The notes under the pieces are model-generated. The model was not told the DNA's origin and ran no database searches. It saw only the letters and a list, made by a program, of their open reading frames with translations. Positions 53,736 to 61,105 of a stretch of DNA of 64,000 bases are shown one piece after another (within the stretch, counting starts at the first letter, position 1; each line of letters opens with the position of its first letter). Origin of the DNA: a bacterium. GTDB lineage: Bacteria > Verrucomicrobiota > Kiritimatiellia > CAIKKV01 > CAITUY01. The stretch spans positions 62,001 through 126,000 of the forward strand of contig JBAXWB010000003.1 of assembly GCA_037128595.1 (NCBI GenBank), given 5' to 3'. A program made the translations under genes and the position numbers.

Positions 53736-54530
53736 ATGAATTATCGGGTAAAAATACTGCGGAGAGTGATGAGTGAGGTCATGGTCGTGGGGGTGTTGAG
53801 TGGTGTGATCCCGGCGCATGCACAATCCCCTGATATTATTGCGTTCACTGGAGCCGGGGAACTGACTTGGACCAACTGTCTCACGAATCTGTATTACGAT
53901 GTGCAATGGGCGCCGGCCATCGACGGTTCCGGCAGTTGGCATTCCAGTTACGGGTCACTGGTTGCGGTCCAGTCAGCCAGCAACACCATCACCGTCCCTG
54001 TCCCGATGTTTTACCGGGTCGCGGTGAGTAGTAACCGGACTCACTTTGTCGCATCCGTACCGAAGACCGGGCAGACGACTTCGTATCAGAACGGCGATGA
54101 CGGGTCAGTACAGGCGGGGATTGCATGGCCTGATCCCCGGTTTTCGGTTCTGTCAGATACCAATGTGGTTCTGGATAATCTGACGGGGTTGATCTGGGCG
54201 CGAAACGCCAACGTGGCAGGAATCTCAACGAATTGGGCAACGGCAGTCGATTACTGTAACAACTTGAATTACGGGGGCATCACCGGTTGGCGGCTGCCGA
54301 ACCGGGCCGAATTAGCGAGTCTGGTTGATCAGGGGCAGGCCAATAGCTCGTTGACGCCAGGGCACCCGTTTGGCGGGATGGTGACAAACTTCTATTGGAC
54401 CAGTACCACCTATGCGGGTGATCCGGTTTACGCCTGGGTGGTGTGGTTCGGGTCGGATGTGGCCGGCACGATCAGCCGCAGCAGCAAGAATAGTGCTTTG
54501 CCGCTGTGGCCGGTTTGTGGCGGGCAATAG
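53736..54530 (+). CDS. Secreted Lcl/DUF1566-domain protein
   Basis: 264 residues from ATG 53736, placed after AAGGAG; the frame from 53688 lacks a ribosome site. A signal peptide ends near residue 31 (AHA/QSPD). After a beta-rich first half, the C-terminal half is a Lcl-type (DUF1566) domain: DNLTGLIWARNANV, GITGWRLPNRAELASLVD, FYWTSTTYAGDPVYAWVVWFG. Such domains bind polysaccharides in Legionella Lcl. It has no CTERM signal. It sits downstream of the palindrome at 53607-53643 and converges on prsR. Confidence 0.83.
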   Translation: MNYRVKILRRVMSEVMVVGVLSGVIPAHAQSPDIIAFTGAGELTWTNCLTNLYYDVQWAPAIDGSGSWHSSYGSLVAVQSASNTITVPVPMFYRVAVSSNRTHFVASVPKTGQTTSYQNGDDGSVQAGIAWPDPRFSVLSDTNVVLDNLTGLIWARNANVAGISTNWATAVDYCNNLNYGGITGWRLPNRAELASLVDQGQANSSLTPGHPFGGMVTNFYWTSTTYAGDPVYAWVVWFGSDVAGTISRSSKNSALPLWPVCGGQ

Positions 54531-54573
54531 GGCAACGCGACCGCTCACCTTTGAATGGTTAATAACGTCAAGG

Positions 54574-55953
54574 TTAAGCAGGTGAATCCTGCCCCTTCAA
54601 GTCGGCTTTCTTAATGCCCAGCTTTGCCATCAGTTCGTAAAGGGTTGGGCGGCTGACACCCAGTTCCTCGGCTGCCCGACTGATGGTTCCTGCATTGCGC
54701 TCGATGGATTTAAAGATCATTGCGCGTTCCAAGGTTTCCCGGGCTTCCTTCAAGGATTTTCCGGATTTATCCGGTAAGGTGCCTGTGAGATCGAGATCTC
54801 CTAATGTGATCTGGTGGCCTTCGGTCATGATGACGGCGCGTTTAATCCGGTTTTCCAGTTCGCGGACATTTCCGGGCCAGGGATAAGAGCCCATCAAGCG
54901 GATCGCTTCAGGACTGAATCCCGAAAGGGTCCGCTGGCTTTCCATTGCATGTTTTTGAAGCAGGGCTTTGGCGACGATGGGGATATCGCCGGATCTCTCC
55001 CGTAACGGCGGCATCCGGATGACGACCACGGCAAGCCGGTAATAGAGATCTTCCCTGAATCGCCCTGCCTGAATGGTGCTTTCCAGATTGTTATTGGTTG
55101 CCGCCAGGATTCGCGTATTGATTTCAATGGATCCCCGCCCCCCGACCCGTTCGATCATCCTGTCCTGCAAGAATCTGAGGAGTTTGATCTGGACCGAAGC
55201 CGGCAGATCCCCGATTTCATCAAGAAATAAGGTCCCGCCTTGGGCGGCTTCAAACCGTCCTTTGCATTGGGCATGAGCCCCTGTAAAGGACCCTTTCTCA
55301 TGGCCAAACAATTCGCTCTCCAATAGATTTTCTGGAATCGCCGTACAGTTGATAGGTACGAACGGCCCGGCCGCTCTCGAGCTGAGCCGATGAATGGCCA
55401 GGGCGGTCATCTCCTTGCCGGTTCCGCTTTCGCCGAGAATCAATACTGGTGCTTCCGTAGTAGAGACCTTCCTGATCATCCGAAAGACGTCTTGCATTTC
55501 TGGGCTCGAACCGATCATTCCTTCAAATCCGGTTTCAGTCACCCGTCGTTGCAGGGCATCGTGTTCCCGTTCAAGCTGGGCGACATACCTGGCCCGCTTC
55601 AAGATGATTCTCAACTCGTCCATATCAACCGGTTTTGTCAGGAAATCATACGCCCCGTCACTGATGGCCTTCATGGCCATGCTGCGTTCTCCTTGGCCTG
55701 TAATCACGATCACTTTCAGGAAACGGTTTTGAGAAATCAGCGTGGCGAGGGTCAGCAAGCCCTCCGTTGGCTCATCCGGGGAAGGGGGTAGCCCCAGATC
55801 AAGTAAAACGAGTTCAGGGGCATGAACGGCCGCCCCGGCCAGCGCTTCCTCACGGCTGGCGGCGAGAGAGACCGTGTAGTGATCGGCCAGCGCCCATTTC
55901 ATCTGGGTTCGGATCTCATCCTCATCATCGACGACAAGAAGTTGCGGATTCAT
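54574..55953 (-). CDS. prsR: PrsR: sigma-54-dependent response regulator of the PEP-CTERM system
   Basis: 459 residues from ATG 55953 (AAGGAGG upstream). The receiver domain has the acidic pair VDDEDE and phospho-acceptor Asp52 (LVLLDLGLP). The AAA+ domain has GESGTGKE, the sigma-54 contact loop GSFTGA, and LFLDEIGDLP. The C-terminal Fis-type HTH is TISRAAEELGVSRPTLYELMAKLGI. It overlaps prsK by 29 bases. Its expected targets are sigma-54 promoters, five of which are found in the next 9 kb and upstream of three VPDG-CTERM genes. Confidence 0.93.
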   Translation of the reverse strand: MNPQLLVVDDEDEIRTQMKWALADHYTVSLAASREEALAGAAVHAPELVLLDLGLPPSPDEPTEGLLTLATLISQNRFLKVIVITGQGERSMAMKAISDGAYDFLTKPVDMDELRIILKRARYVAQLEREHDALQRRVTETGFEGMIGSSPEMQDVFRMIRKVSTTEAPVLILGESGTGKEMTALAIHRLSSRAAGPFVPINCTAIPENLLESELFGHEKGSFTGAHAQCKGRFEAAQGGTLFLDEIGDLPASVQIKLLRFLQDRMIERVGGRGSIEINTRILAATNNNLESTIQAGRFREDLYYRLAVVVIRMPPLRERSGDIPIVAKALLQKHAMESQRTLSGFSPEAIRLMGSYPWPGNVRELENRIKRAVIMTEGHQITLGDLDLTGTLPDKSGKSLKEARETLERAMIFKSIERNAGTISRAAEELGVSRPTLYELMAKLGIKKADLKGQDSPA

Positions 55954-58063
55954 GTATGCCTCCTTTAACAGGTAACCAGACCCTGAATTGACTGCCTTTT
56001 TCCGGTTCGCTCTCGACCTCGATCCGGCCGCCATGGGACTCCACAATCACCTTGGCGTGAAACAGGCCGATCCCCAAACCTTGAGGCTTGGATGTTTTGA
56101 ACGGGTGGAATAATGACCGGCGCAGGAAATCGACTGACATCCCAATGCCGCTATCCGCCACCGTCAGCAGCACCCAGGGCTCTTGAAGCTCCGTTTCGAT
56201 GTCCAGGGAACCTCCTTGTGGCATCGCTTCACAGGCATTGAGCAGCAGGTTTAACAACACTTTCTTGATTTGCTCGCCATCCAGGGGAATGATCGGTAAT
56301 GGGCGCAACTTAGGGTGGACTTCAATTCCTGCTGGAACCGTCATTTCAGCCAAGGTTGCCGTTACGGCCGTATTCAAGTCCGCAGGAGTCGGGGTGATGG
56401 CCATGCCTTGCCGGAAGAGTGCCAACTTGGCGATGATGGCATTGATCCGGTCCACGCTTTTTGCGACGGCACGCAACGCATCGTGGCGGAAGGCCGGGTC
56501 ATCAAAATGAGTGGGCAGATTTTGCAGCATGAGAGACAACGTTGACGCGGTATTCTTGAGGTCATGCACAAAAAATGCGGACATGGCCTGGAAGGCTTCC
56601 ATCTGTTTAGCCTGCAGGACTTGTTCAGACAGCCGGAACACGTACAGTCTTGCGGCCACATGCGCGGCAATGGTTCGGATCAGGTCCAGTTCTTCCGCGG
56701 TAAGAGGGAGGCGCTGAACCCTGTCCGTCATGACCATCATGCCCACCATATCCTGTCCTGCCAGTAACGGCAGGCAGAGTTGCGGCCCGCCCAAATGAAA
56801 CGTGTCCGGGGAGAGGTGTTTGATCAGGTCGATCCAGTCACCGGTGGCTGACTCCAGGTCGATGAGATCGCCGTTGGCCCTCAAGCCGCGGGTCAGGCTA
56901 TTGATGTTTGCACCGGTCGGCGTGATGGCCTGGGATTCCGGCCCTCTGGTCGACCCTCCAAAACTGAGCTTCGCTACCGATTCGTCGAGGAGCCAGATCG
57001 TCACGGACATGATTTCAAACGTTTCGGAGATCCAGTTCGCTGTTTCCTGGCAGAATGAGGGAGCCGTTTCGGCTTGCGAGGTTCGTCCGATCAGCGTCGC
57101 CCAGACTTGGCGATGGTCGTAGCGTGGCCGCAATAAATGACGACTCAGGAGAAGTTTGGCACGTTGCCGCAGGCGGTCGGAAAGCAGGGCAATTCCCAGC
57201 GCCACCAACGCGGTGAGCAACAGCAGGAACTTAAATGGCAGGAACGTGCAGTCATCGCCCCTATTGAAGAAGAGTTTGGCGGCCCCCCCGACGGCGACAA
57301 GATATCCCCCGACGACCAATATGGTCAGCGATCTGAAAATGAGATGGGTTGAGATGTAGAGATCCCCGTCGCCCAGGTGGGCGCGAAACAGCGAGGCGAT
57401 CACCAGTACCCCCCCCGCGACCATGGCGGCCAGGTTGATCTCGCCTGAGAGGGGTGTGACTGCGCCGAGGATAATCGTCTGGGTGATGGTATAGATTTGT
57501 GCCGCCAGGACAACGCCTACGCCGAGAGTGACGAACTTGACCTTCCACCGCAGAGTTCCTATGGCGGCCTGCAGCGTTCGTTCCATATTCATGAGTGCGG
57601 CCACGGCCAGCAACAATTGTAGCGAAAGTATAAAACTGCCTGCTCGTCCCAGGCCCAGTCTCCACCCTGAGTCAACTTCCGACAGACGCAAAGTGGTGAC
57701 GCAGTCATTCCACCCTGATACCGCAAGGCCGCCCAGAACCACCCCAATGACTGATAGCGGCCAGCGCCACCAGCGTAGGAACTCCCTGAAGTTAACCCGG
57801 GCATAAGCCAGGCTGAAGAGCGTCAGGCTGAGCAAAGCAACCGTCCTGGTCATCATTCCGGAACGTTGCCAGACGACTACTTGCAGGCAGTTTTGCGCGT
57901 GGAGGCTGAATCCAGTACACAGCGCATCGCCGGCAAGGGCTGCCATGGCTAGCACCAGCATGCGACTAGCGAAGGAGGCGGGTTCACGCAGCCACAGGCA
58001 CGCGATGACGCCTCCTGTTGTGGCACAACCGAGGATGACCGGAAGTATGGTGTCAGTAATCAT
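55925..58063 (-). CDS. prsK: PrsK: membrane histidine kinase of the PEP-CTERM system
   Basis: 712 residues. About nine hydrophobic segments cover residues 1-310, followed by a GAF domain (about 330-480) and a histidine-kinase core with the phospho-accepting His in FFVHDLKNTAST. The ATP-binding domain shows NLLLNACEAMPQGG, DSGIGMS and GIGLFHAKVIVESHGG. This order is that of PrsK, the partner of PrsR. Its signal is unknown. It is the first gene of the prsK-prsR pair; the palindromes at 58103-58140 lie 40-77 bases upstream of its start. Confidence 0.92.
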   Translation of the reverse strand: MITDTILPVILGCATTGGVIACLWLREPASFASRMLVLAMAALAGDALCTGFSLHAQNCLQVVVWQRSGMMTRTVALLSLTLFSLAYARVNFREFLRWWRWPLSVIGVVLGGLAVSGWNDCVTTLRLSEVDSGWRLGLGRAGSFILSLQLLLAVAALMNMERTLQAAIGTLRWKVKFVTLGVGVVLAAQIYTITQTIILGAVTPLSGEINLAAMVAGGVLVIASLFRAHLGDGDLYISTHLIFRSLTILVVGGYLVAVGGAAKLFFNRGDDCTFLPFKFLLLLTALVALGIALLSDRLRQRAKLLLSRHLLRPRYDHRQVWATLIGRTSQAETAPSFCQETANWISETFEIMSVTIWLLDESVAKLSFGGSTRGPESQAITPTGANINSLTRGLRANGDLIDLESATGDWIDLIKHLSPDTFHLGGPQLCLPLLAGQDMVGMMVMTDRVQRLPLTAEELDLIRTIAAHVAARLYVFRLSEQVLQAKQMEAFQAMSAFFVHDLKNTASTLSLMLQNLPTHFDDPAFRHDALRAVAKSVDRINAIIAKLALFRQGMAITPTPADLNTAVTATLAEMTVPAGIEVHPKLRPLPIIPLDGEQIKKVLLNLLLNACEAMPQGGSLDIETELQEPWVLLTVADSGIGMSVDFLRRSLFHPFKTSKPQGLGIGLFHAKVIVESHGGRIEVESEPEKGSQFRVWLPVKGGIHESATSCRR

Positions 58064-58102
58064 GACTGGATTTCACCATACGCCTCCTGACGCTTACGGC
58101 AA

Positions 58103-58140
58103 TCAGGGATTCCCTGATTAGTCAGTTATGGATTCCCTGA
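58103..58140. promoter_or_regulatory. Paired palindromes TCAGGGATTCCCTGA upstream of prsK (candidate PrsR site)
   Basis: A perfect copy spans 58103-58117, extended to 17 bp as ATCAGGGATTCCCTGAT. A second copy with a damaged left arm (TTATGGATTCCCTGA) spans 58126-58140. Start-to-start spacing is 23 bases, about two helix turns. The same motif occurs at 53629. The location suggests autoregulation of prsKR. Confidence 0.55.
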
Positions 58141-58163
58141 TCAACCTATCTGTAACGATATAC

Positions 58164-58228
58164 AAAAAACAGCCACCCCGGCTCCTTACCCCGGGCTGAT
58201 GAACCCGGTGGAGGGGAGCGGGGCGCTG
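58164..58228 (-). terminator. Terminator after the VPDGG gene, before prsK
   Basis: On the minus strand a long stem (58228-58215 with 58185-58170) encloses a second hairpin CCGGG/CCCGG (58208-58191), followed by six Ts (58169-58164). It would end the transcript of the gene at 58262-58990. Confidence 0.65.
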
Positions 58229-58261
58229 TAGAAATACCCATCCAACTTGTTGTCTTAACCG

Positions 58262-58990
58262 TTACCGGCAGGCCTTGTGTTGTTGCTTGATTGTGAACAG
58301 GGCCATCATCGCTAGGCCAAGCAGGACGAGGGTGGTCCCCCCATCCGGCACGCCAACGGGCATCTCAGTCGTAATCTTCCCCCATAGCAACGTGCTGTTG
58401 ACGTCTCCTTCGGAAGATCTGAACTGGCTGACGAGATTGTCGGGGTTTGAGCCGAATCCCAATAGCCTGAGCGTATAGGTTATCCCGCCGATCGTAATGG
58501 TTTCACTTGAGAATGATGACGGAAAACTGATGAAGTCATCATTGAGCGGATTATCGGTCGGCCAGTAGTTGTTTGCCGTCTCGTTGACGGCGAACGTGAA
58601 CTGGAACATCCCGTTCAGTCCGGCCGGGTCCGAAAACGCCATGCTCAGCTGCAGATCCGCCGCCGAAGCCGCGTTATATACCGGGTAGTTGAAGTGCCGG
58701 AGCTGCCCGATTTCGAACGCCTGCTCAGTCGCGAAGGTCTGAGGCGTGCCCGCGCCCGTAAAGCCGAGTCCGCTTCGATCACAACTGAACCAGCCGGCCG
58801 GGTCGCCCCAGCGGACCTGATCCTCAGTCCCGTTGCCGTAGCCTATGCTGACGCTTTGCAAGACCGGGGTTGGATCGCCTACGACGTTCATCCAGTTCCC
58901 ATCCACCGAGGTCATCGTGATCGACGACCCACTGTTGGCAAAAGCCAATGCGATTATACTTACTCCTAATGCGGTTACCCATGTTCTCAT
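58262..58990 (-). CDS. VPDGG-CTERM secreted protein, choice-of-anchor-K type
   Basis: 242 residues. The signal peptide is about 22 residues (IALAFANSGSS). The body shows the choice-of-anchor-K pattern of PEP-CTERM proteins: VRWGDPAG near the front and IGQLRHFNYPVYNAASAADL in the middle. The C-terminal sorting signal is GVPDGGTT, hydrophobic LVLLGLAMMALFTI, and KQQHKACR. A sigma-54 promoter lies 33 bases ahead. It is a predicted exosortase substrate. Confidence 0.87.
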   Translation of the reverse strand: MRTWVTALGVSIIALAFANSGSSITMTSVDGNWMNVVGDPTPVLQSVSIGYGNGTEDQVRWGDPAGWFSCDRSGLGFTGAGTPQTFATEQAFEIGQLRHFNYPVYNAASAADLQLSMAFSDPAGLNGMFQFTFAVNETANNYWPTDNPLNDDFISFPSSFSSETITIGGITYTLRLLGFGSNPDNLVSQFRSSEGDVNSTLLWGKITTEMPVGVPDGGTTLVLLGLAMMALFTIKQQHKACR

Positions 58991-59033
58991 ACCTACTGCG
59001 CTCCTTCCTTCATGTTTACTGAATAGTTCCTAC

Positions 59034-59049
59034 CGCAATATCCATGCCA
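59034..59049 (-). promoter_or_regulatory. Sigma-54 promoter, VPDGG gene at 58990
   Basis: Minus-strand TGGCATGGATATTGCG has GG and GC at the -24/-12 spacing (G59048, G59047; GC at 59036-59035). The predicted start is near 59023, 33 bases before the ATG. Confidence 0.65.
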
Positions 59050-59158
59050 GATGTTCATCGGGGAAGAGCGGTCGCAGGCAGGCAGGGTACGGGATGCGGT
59101 ATTATGGGAGGTTTCAGAGGAAATGATCATGTTGATGGGGCGGGGCATCCTTCAGTCA

Positions 59159-59728
59159 TCAGGGCTCAACCTGTAAGCGATCCCGACGATCAAGGGCCGC
59201 AATCTTGTCACAACATGATTTCGTAATATGCATGAACTGCAAGCCTGCGGAGAGTTGCCCGTTGACGTGCAGGCGGATGACCTGGCAGTAAGCGCTCCAG
59301 GCAGGCAGAAGAGGGTGATCGATCTCCAAGAGGATCCGGAAGGATTCAGTCGGGATGCAATGGGCGTCGAACTGGATGTGTGAAAGCCCCGCTCCATCTA
59401 AACTGATGTTATCAACCATCGCACCACCCCGGGTATCTTCAAGCGGCTTATCGGTAACGTACAATTCGAGAGTGCAGGGGAGATGCACGGCATATCTCGG
59501 CCACCGCCGTCGGTGCTCGAAGAGGGCAATATCCCGATAGTGTGCGCCGGCATGGACATGGTCTTCGAAGAAATGGGTGATACTCTCGGTGGAGATCAGT
59601 CGCTCTCCGGTAATAGGGTGGGATTTGCCGCGGAGCGAGCCTTCGTCAAAACGACGGGCTACGGTTGATCGGGAAATCCCGAGCACCTTGGCCGCCTCGC
59701 CCGTTGACAAGTATTTACTGTCGCTCAT
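59159..59728 (-). CDS. HTH-PilZ protein: MerR-type helix-turn-helix joined to a PilZ domain
   Basis: 189 residues from ATG 59728 (AAGGAG upstream; the frame from 59767 has no site). Residues about 5-60 form a MerR/excisionase-like winged helix (LSTGEAAKVLGISRSTVARRFDEGSL). Residues about 75-185 form a PilZ domain with the c-di-GMP motifs RRRWPR (RxxxR) and DNISLDGAG (DxSxxG). This suggests a DNA-binding c-di-GMP effector. It is next to PrsKR-system genes and has its own sigma-54 promoter, so it could relay c-di-GMP to EPS or CTERM genes. I recognise no named family with this order. Confidence 0.85.
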   Translation of the reverse strand: MSDSKYLSTGEAAKVLGISRSTVARRFDEGSLRGKSHPITGERLISTESITHFFEDHVHAGAHYRDIALFEHRRRWPRYAVHLPCTLELYVTDKPLEDTRGGAMVDNISLDGAGLSHIQFDAHCIPTESFRILLEIDHPLLPAWSAYCQVIRLHVNGQLSAGLQFMHITKSCCDKIAALDRRDRLQVEP

Positions 59729-59771
59729 GTGCGCTCCTTCACCAATGCCATCTTCCAACAGCCACACCTAT

Positions 59772-59787
59772 AGCGTGAGGTGTGCCA
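59772..59787 (-). promoter_or_regulatory. Sigma-54 promoter, HTH-PilZ gene
   Basis: Minus-strand TGGCACACCTCACGCT carries a perfect -24 TGGCAC and GC at the -12 position (59074-type spacing of 12 bases from GG to GC). The GG is at 59786-59785 and the GC at 59774-59773. Predicted start is near 59761. Confidence 0.62.
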
Positions 59788-60011
59788 GAGATAACGTCGC
59801 CCTCAAAAAGGCGGCATGGCATTCAAAATTCTGCGGTTTTGACGCGAAAATGTCGCGGAAATGGATTTTCTAAAGGTATGGCGTCGGTGGACTTTGTCGA
59901 TTTCTTTTACAGAATCATGAAGACCTGGAAGAGGTTGCGACTTGACGACTAACATGCTTATCAATTGGTTATCAACGGCTTAGGTCGTGATTACTCTGGA
60001 TGCAGGGAGGA

Positions 60012-60027
60012 TGGCATACCCTGTGCT
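60012..60027 (+). promoter_or_regulatory. Sigma-54 promoter, VPDGG gene at 60086
   Basis: TGGCATACCCTGTGCT: GG at 60013-60014 and GC at 60025-60026, the sigma-54 spacing. Predicted start is near 60038, leaving about 48 bases of leader. Confidence 0.65.
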
Positions 60028-60085
60028 ATTTACTGACACCGTGTAGAGCAAGTGACAAAACAACCTGATCGAAAGGAGAATGCGC

Positions 60086-60784
60086 ATGAAATCGAGGTTA
60101 GCTAAATGGGTGAAGATGGCCACCGTATCGGGGCTGGTTCTGGGCGGTTGGACTCAAGGGTATGGTCTGATGATCCAGGACGGTGGCTTTGATAGCACCA
60201 CCAGTATCTCCATCGGCGTGCCAGCGACAGGAAGCCAGGCGTGGTTTATCAAGGATGCGGATCGGAACCAATATGCCTCCTGGTCTATTGTAGATGGTTA
60301 TGCGTTGGCGACTTCAGGGGCGAATGCCTCGGGAGGCAATGCCAATCACATCCAGGATTTGCGGCAGTACTATTTGGATGTGGATCCGAATACCTTATAT
60401 ACGCTCACCTTTGACTATCAGGCGATCGGCGCAGGGTTTAACGGACATACCGGGCGCCAGGAGTCGGATGGCTTTGTGGGTGACAGTGAGATTCAGCTGC
60501 AGGCCCTGGAATATTCCGGCGTGAATATGAGTGGGAGTCTGGTGGCAGTGAACGGGCTTGGGAACATTGGCACCCAGACAGCAGGCTGGACGCAGTACTC
60601 CGTTTCGTTCCTGACGGGGGCAAGTACTGAAAGCATCGGCCTCAAGGTGGGTGCTCTGTTCGGGGCGGGTTCCCAGGACAGTTTCCGGTTGGACAATGTG
60701 TCGGTTCCGGATGGTGGTATGACGCTGAGCTTACTCGGTATGGGTATGGTTGGCCTGGGCTTGCTTCGTCGCAAGCTGAGCTGA
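60086..60784 (+). CDS. VPDGG-CTERM secreted protein with a carbohydrate-binding-like fold
   Basis: 232 residues. ATG 60086 is preferred to ATG 60080 because GGAG lies seven bases before it. The signal peptide ends near residue 29 (GYGL). The body has a jelly-roll-like pattern (TLYTLTFDYQAIG, WTQYSVSFLTG, FRLDNVSV), similar to carbohydrate-binding modules of PEP-CTERM proteins. The sorting signal is VPDGGM, then TLSLLGMGMVGLGLL, then RRKLS. A strong terminator follows. It is under the sigma-54 promoter at 60012. Confidence 0.87.
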   Translation: MKSRLAKWVKMATVSGLVLGGWTQGYGLMIQDGGFDSTTSISIGVPATGSQAWFIKDADRNQYASWSIVDGYALATSGANASGGNANHIQDLRQYYLDVDPNTLYTLTFDYQAIGAGFNGHTGRQESDGFVGDSEIQLQALEYSGVNMSGSLVAVNGLGNIGTQTAGWTQYSVSFLTGASTESIGLKVGALFGAGSQDSFRLDNVSVPDGGMTLSLLGMGMVGLGLLRRKLS

Positions 60785-60813
60785 TGAGATCACTCATGTC
60801 GGGTTGTTGCAAA

Positions 60814-60846
60814 GGTGGGCACCATGGTGCCCACCTTCTTTTTTTG
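60814..60846 (+). terminator. Rho-independent terminator
   Basis: GGTGGGCACC (60814-60823) pairs perfectly with GGTGCCCACC (60826-60835), followed by TTCTTTTTTT. Confidence 0.9.
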
Positions 60847-61028
60847 AGGGAATAAGGCGGATAGAACACCGCCTCACCAGAACCCCCAAACGTCGGGAAT
60901 CATTACAAGGTCTGTCCGCCAAGTCCTGGTCGCGATTATTCTTTCCGGGAAATACTTCAGATGTATCAGGCTGATAATCAAGGCGTTGCGACATGATTTA
61001 TTTTCGGCGTCTGTAAGAGGGTATGGCG

Positions 61029-61044
61029 TGGCACGGATTGTGCA
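61029..61044 (+). promoter_or_regulatory. Sigma-54 promoter, giant surface-protein gene
   Basis: TGGCACGGATTGTGCA is an almost perfect consensus: TGGCACG with GG at 61030-61031 and GC at 61042-61043. Predicted start near 61055, about 51 bases before ATG 61106. Confidence 0.78.
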
Positions 61045-61105
61045 ATGACGATTTGACGACTTGAAGATTTGAAAACGACGGCGATCACCACGGGAGGAAA
61101 AAGGC

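Larger units (their letters stand above)
59729..60085. other. Intergenic region between the HTH-PilZ gene and the VPDGG gene at 60086
   Basis: 357 bp between divergent genes, with a sigma-54 promoter facing each way (59787-59772 and 60012-60027). Between them, 59940-60000 is AT-rich with an imperfect CGACTAA...TTAGGTCG inverted repeat that could be an activator site. No ORF is called. Confidence 0.5.
60785..61105 (+). other. Intergenic region before the giant surface-protein gene
   Basis: 321 bp holding the terminator at 60814-60842, about 185 bp without recognised signals, and the sigma-54 promoter at 61029-61044. A search by eye for the TCAGGGATTCCCTGA palindrome found only weak resemblances (GTCGGGAATCA near 60893). 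Confidence 0.5.
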
